Below, piece by piece: positions 62,815 to 64,000 of a stretch of DNA of 64,000 bases (its first letter is position 1; every line of letters starts with the position of its first letter). Both the position numbers and the translations under genes were made by a program. The DNA is from Bog-159 sp963756605 (lineage in GTDB: Bacteria > Acidobacteriota > Terriglobia > Bryobacterales > Bryobacteraceae), in NCBI GenBank assembly GCA_963756605.1, contig CAVWOT010000022.1, positions 124,001-188,000 on the forward strand, written 5' to 3'. A model generated the notes under the pieces. The model ran no database searches. It saw nothing but the letters and a program-made list of their open reading frames with translations, and had not been told where the DNA came from.

Positions 62815-63177
62815 ATGCCGAAACGCAAGCTGGCCGACCCGGTCAGAATATTACTGAAGAAGAACGACCAGGTGAAAGTGATCGCCGGCCGCGACCGGGG
62901 CAAGACCGGACGCGTCCTGGATGTCAATCCGCGCAACGGCAAGATCCTGGTCGAGCACGTTTCCATGATCAAGCGGCATACGCGTCCCAATCCGGCCAAG
63001 CAGATCAAGGGCGGCATCGCCGAGCGGGAAAGCCCCATCTCGGTTTCAAACGTCATGATCGTCTGCCCGCAATGCGGCGCCGTACGCATCGCGCATCACA
63101 TGGAGACTCTGCCCGGCGGCCAGGTGCGACGGACGCGAGTTTGCCGTAAATGTGGACAGACCCTCGATAGGAAATAG
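62815..63177 (+). CDS. rplX: 50S ribosomal protein L24
   Basis: A 120-residue protein with the KOW motif VKVIAGRDRGKTGRVLDV and HTRPNPAKQIKGGIAERESPI. The C-terminal zinc-ribbon-like pairs are CPQC and CRKC. The ATG at 62815 is chosen over a TTG two codons upstream because GAGGTGA is 7 bases before it. Follows rplN by 2 bases. Confidence 0.96.
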   Translation: MPKRKLADPVRILLKKNDQVKVIAGRDRGKTGRVLDVNPRNGKILVEHVSMIKRHTRPNPAKQIKGGIAERESPISVSNVMIVCPQCGAVRIAHHMETLPGGQVRRTRVCRKCGQTLDRK

Positions 63178-63185
63178 GAATCAGC

Positions 63186-63728
63186 ATGGCAGCACGACTC
63201 AAGCAGCATTACACAAAATCGGTTGTCCCGGCGCTCACTAAGGAGTTCGGGTACAACAACGTGATGGCGGTGCCTAAGCTGGCGAAGATTTCGGTCAACA
63301 TCGGCCTGGGCGAAGCCACCCAAAACGCGAAGCTGATGGATGGCGCGGTCACCGAATTGGGCCAGATCGCCGGCCAGAAGCCGGTGGTCACCAAAGCGCG
63401 CAAATCCATCGCGGCTTTCAAACTGCGCGAAGGCATGGCCATCGGCTGCATGGTGACGCTGCGCGGCGACCGCATGTACGAATTTTTCGACCGCTTGGTG
63501 AACGTGGCCCTGCCCCGCGTGCGCGACTTCCGCGGCGTCTCCACCAAGTCGTTCGACGGCCGCGGCAATTACACCCTGGGCCTGCGCGAACAGTTGATTT
63601 TTCCGGAAATCGATTACGCCAAGGTCGAAAAGACCAAGGGGATGAATATCTCCATCACCACGTCGGCACGCACCGACGCCGAAGGCATGGCTTTGCTGAA
63701 GCAACTCGGCATGCCATTCCGGCAGTAA
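63186..63728 (+). CDS. rplE: 50S ribosomal protein L5
   Basis: A 180-residue 5S rRNA-binding protein. It has EFGYNNVMAVPKLAKISVNIG, AGQKPVVTKARKSIAAFKLRE, RDFRGVSTKSFDGRGNYTLG and the C-terminal GMALLKQLGMPF. Standard length and position. Confidence 0.97.
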   Translation: MAARLKQHYTKSVVPALTKEFGYNNVMAVPKLAKISVNIGLGEATQNAKLMDGAVTELGQIAGQKPVVTKARKSIAAFKLREGMAIGCMVTLRGDRMYEFFDRLVNVALPRVRDFRGVSTKSFDGRGNYTLGLREQLIFPEIDYAKVEKTKGMNISITTSARTDAEGMALLKQLGMPFRQ

Positions 63729-63748
63729 AAAAGGAAAGACGAATAAAG

Positions 63749-63958
63749 ATGGCCACTACCGCCAAGATAGCCAAAGATCTGAAACTGGAAAAAGCCGTGC
63801 GCGCCAAAACACCCCGGCTGCGCTGCAAACATCGTAACCGCTGCTGGCGCTGCGGGCGGCCGCGCGCCTTTCTGCGGAAGTTCGGTATCTGCCGGTTGTG
63901 CTTCCGCCAACTGGCGCTGAATGGGGAAGTCCCCGGCGTCACCAAGGCGAGCTGGTGA
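63749..63958 (+). CDS. rpsN: 30S ribosomal protein S14, zinc-binding short form
   Basis: A 69-residue protein of the zinc-containing (C+) S14 type. The ligand pairs are CWRC and CRLC, around RCKHRNRCWRCGRPRAFLRK. Paralogues without zinc are about 100 residues, so this is the short form, a few residues longer than the usual 61. Confidence 0.95.
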   Translation: MATTAKIAKDLKLEKAVRAKTPRLRCKHRNRCWRCGRPRAFLRKFGICRLCFRQLALNGEVPGVTKASW

Positions 63959-63983
63959 GAGCGAAAGGAAGAGTAGGACAGCA

Positions 63984-64000
63984 ATGACAAGTGACCCTAT
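63984..64000 (+). CDS. rpsH: 30S ribosomal protein S8 (partial, N-terminus only)
   Basis: Five full codons, MTSDP, plus two bases of the next. This matches the usual S8 start, and rpsH is the expected gene after rpsN. GGAAGAG lies upstream. Cut by the window end. Confidence 0.75.

Overview
The window is high-GC bacterial chromosome with no rRNA, plasmid or phage backbone. Gene style points to an acidobacterium of the Solibacter/Bryobacter type. The evidence is Tat-exported sugar enzymes, an ECF sigma factor coupled to a TPR-tailed Ser/Thr kinase, a UPF0182 membrane protein, a large MoxR/DUF58/VWA/DUF4159/DUF4175 cluster, and many GC-rich palindromic intergenic repeats. The taxon is an inference from gene content, not from a marker search.

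Layout. 1-10015 (minus strand) is a respiratory complex I operon, nuoA-C-D-E-F-G-H-J-K-L-M, in which nuoB and nuoI are missing from their usual places. 10052-16668 holds thiS, a degenerate sulfatase-family gene, tRNA-Met(CAT), a UPF0182 membrane protein, a NIPSNAP protein, an exported mannonate dehydratase-like protein and a SEC-C protein. 16884-20594 is the conserved phoH-ybeY-corC-era chain, followed by a BON protein, an SMP-30 lactonase and a NUDIX hydrolase. 22411-26138 is an unrecognised two-gene locus (exported protein plus multi-span membrane protein); both genes carry single-base frameshifts. 26177-34049 has a small hypothetical gene, mutS2, the sigma/kinase pair, an exported NHL-repeat protein and a phosphofructokinase with PPi-type residues.

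35420-37189 is wreckage: a frameshifted AAA ATPase, the first ~60 codons of a DUF4276-type partner, then a splice into an Rhs core fragment with an HELIH-containing tail. 37329-51154 is a long, mostly translationally coupled plus-strand cluster: DUF4159, VWA membrane protein, caspase-like protein without its cysteine, TPR-metalloprotease, MoxR ATPase, DUF58, BatA-like and DUF4175. After it comes a small membrane protein that sits between two diverged copies of the DUF4175 gene's 3' end. 52053-64000 is the str/S10/spc ribosomal operon, rpsL-rpsG-fusA-tuf-rpsJ-rplC-D-W-B-rpsS-rplV-rpsC-rplP-rpmC-rpsQ-rplN-X-E-rpsN-rpsH, running off the end.

The most unusual signal is a family of inverted arrays of degenerate 7-bp units (GGTGCTG-like and GGTGGCT-like). 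They fold into large hairpins and sit between genes inside the ribosomal operon (six complete arrays and one half), inside the nuo operon and inside the MoxR cluster. Several share a loop with its own CTCTCC/GGGAGA stem. A second palindrome family (GTGGGGCAG..CTGCCCCAC and GCGGGGCTGAAGCC types) is scattered elsewhere and in two cases is translated into protein termini. All positions and motifs were read by eye; no database search was run.
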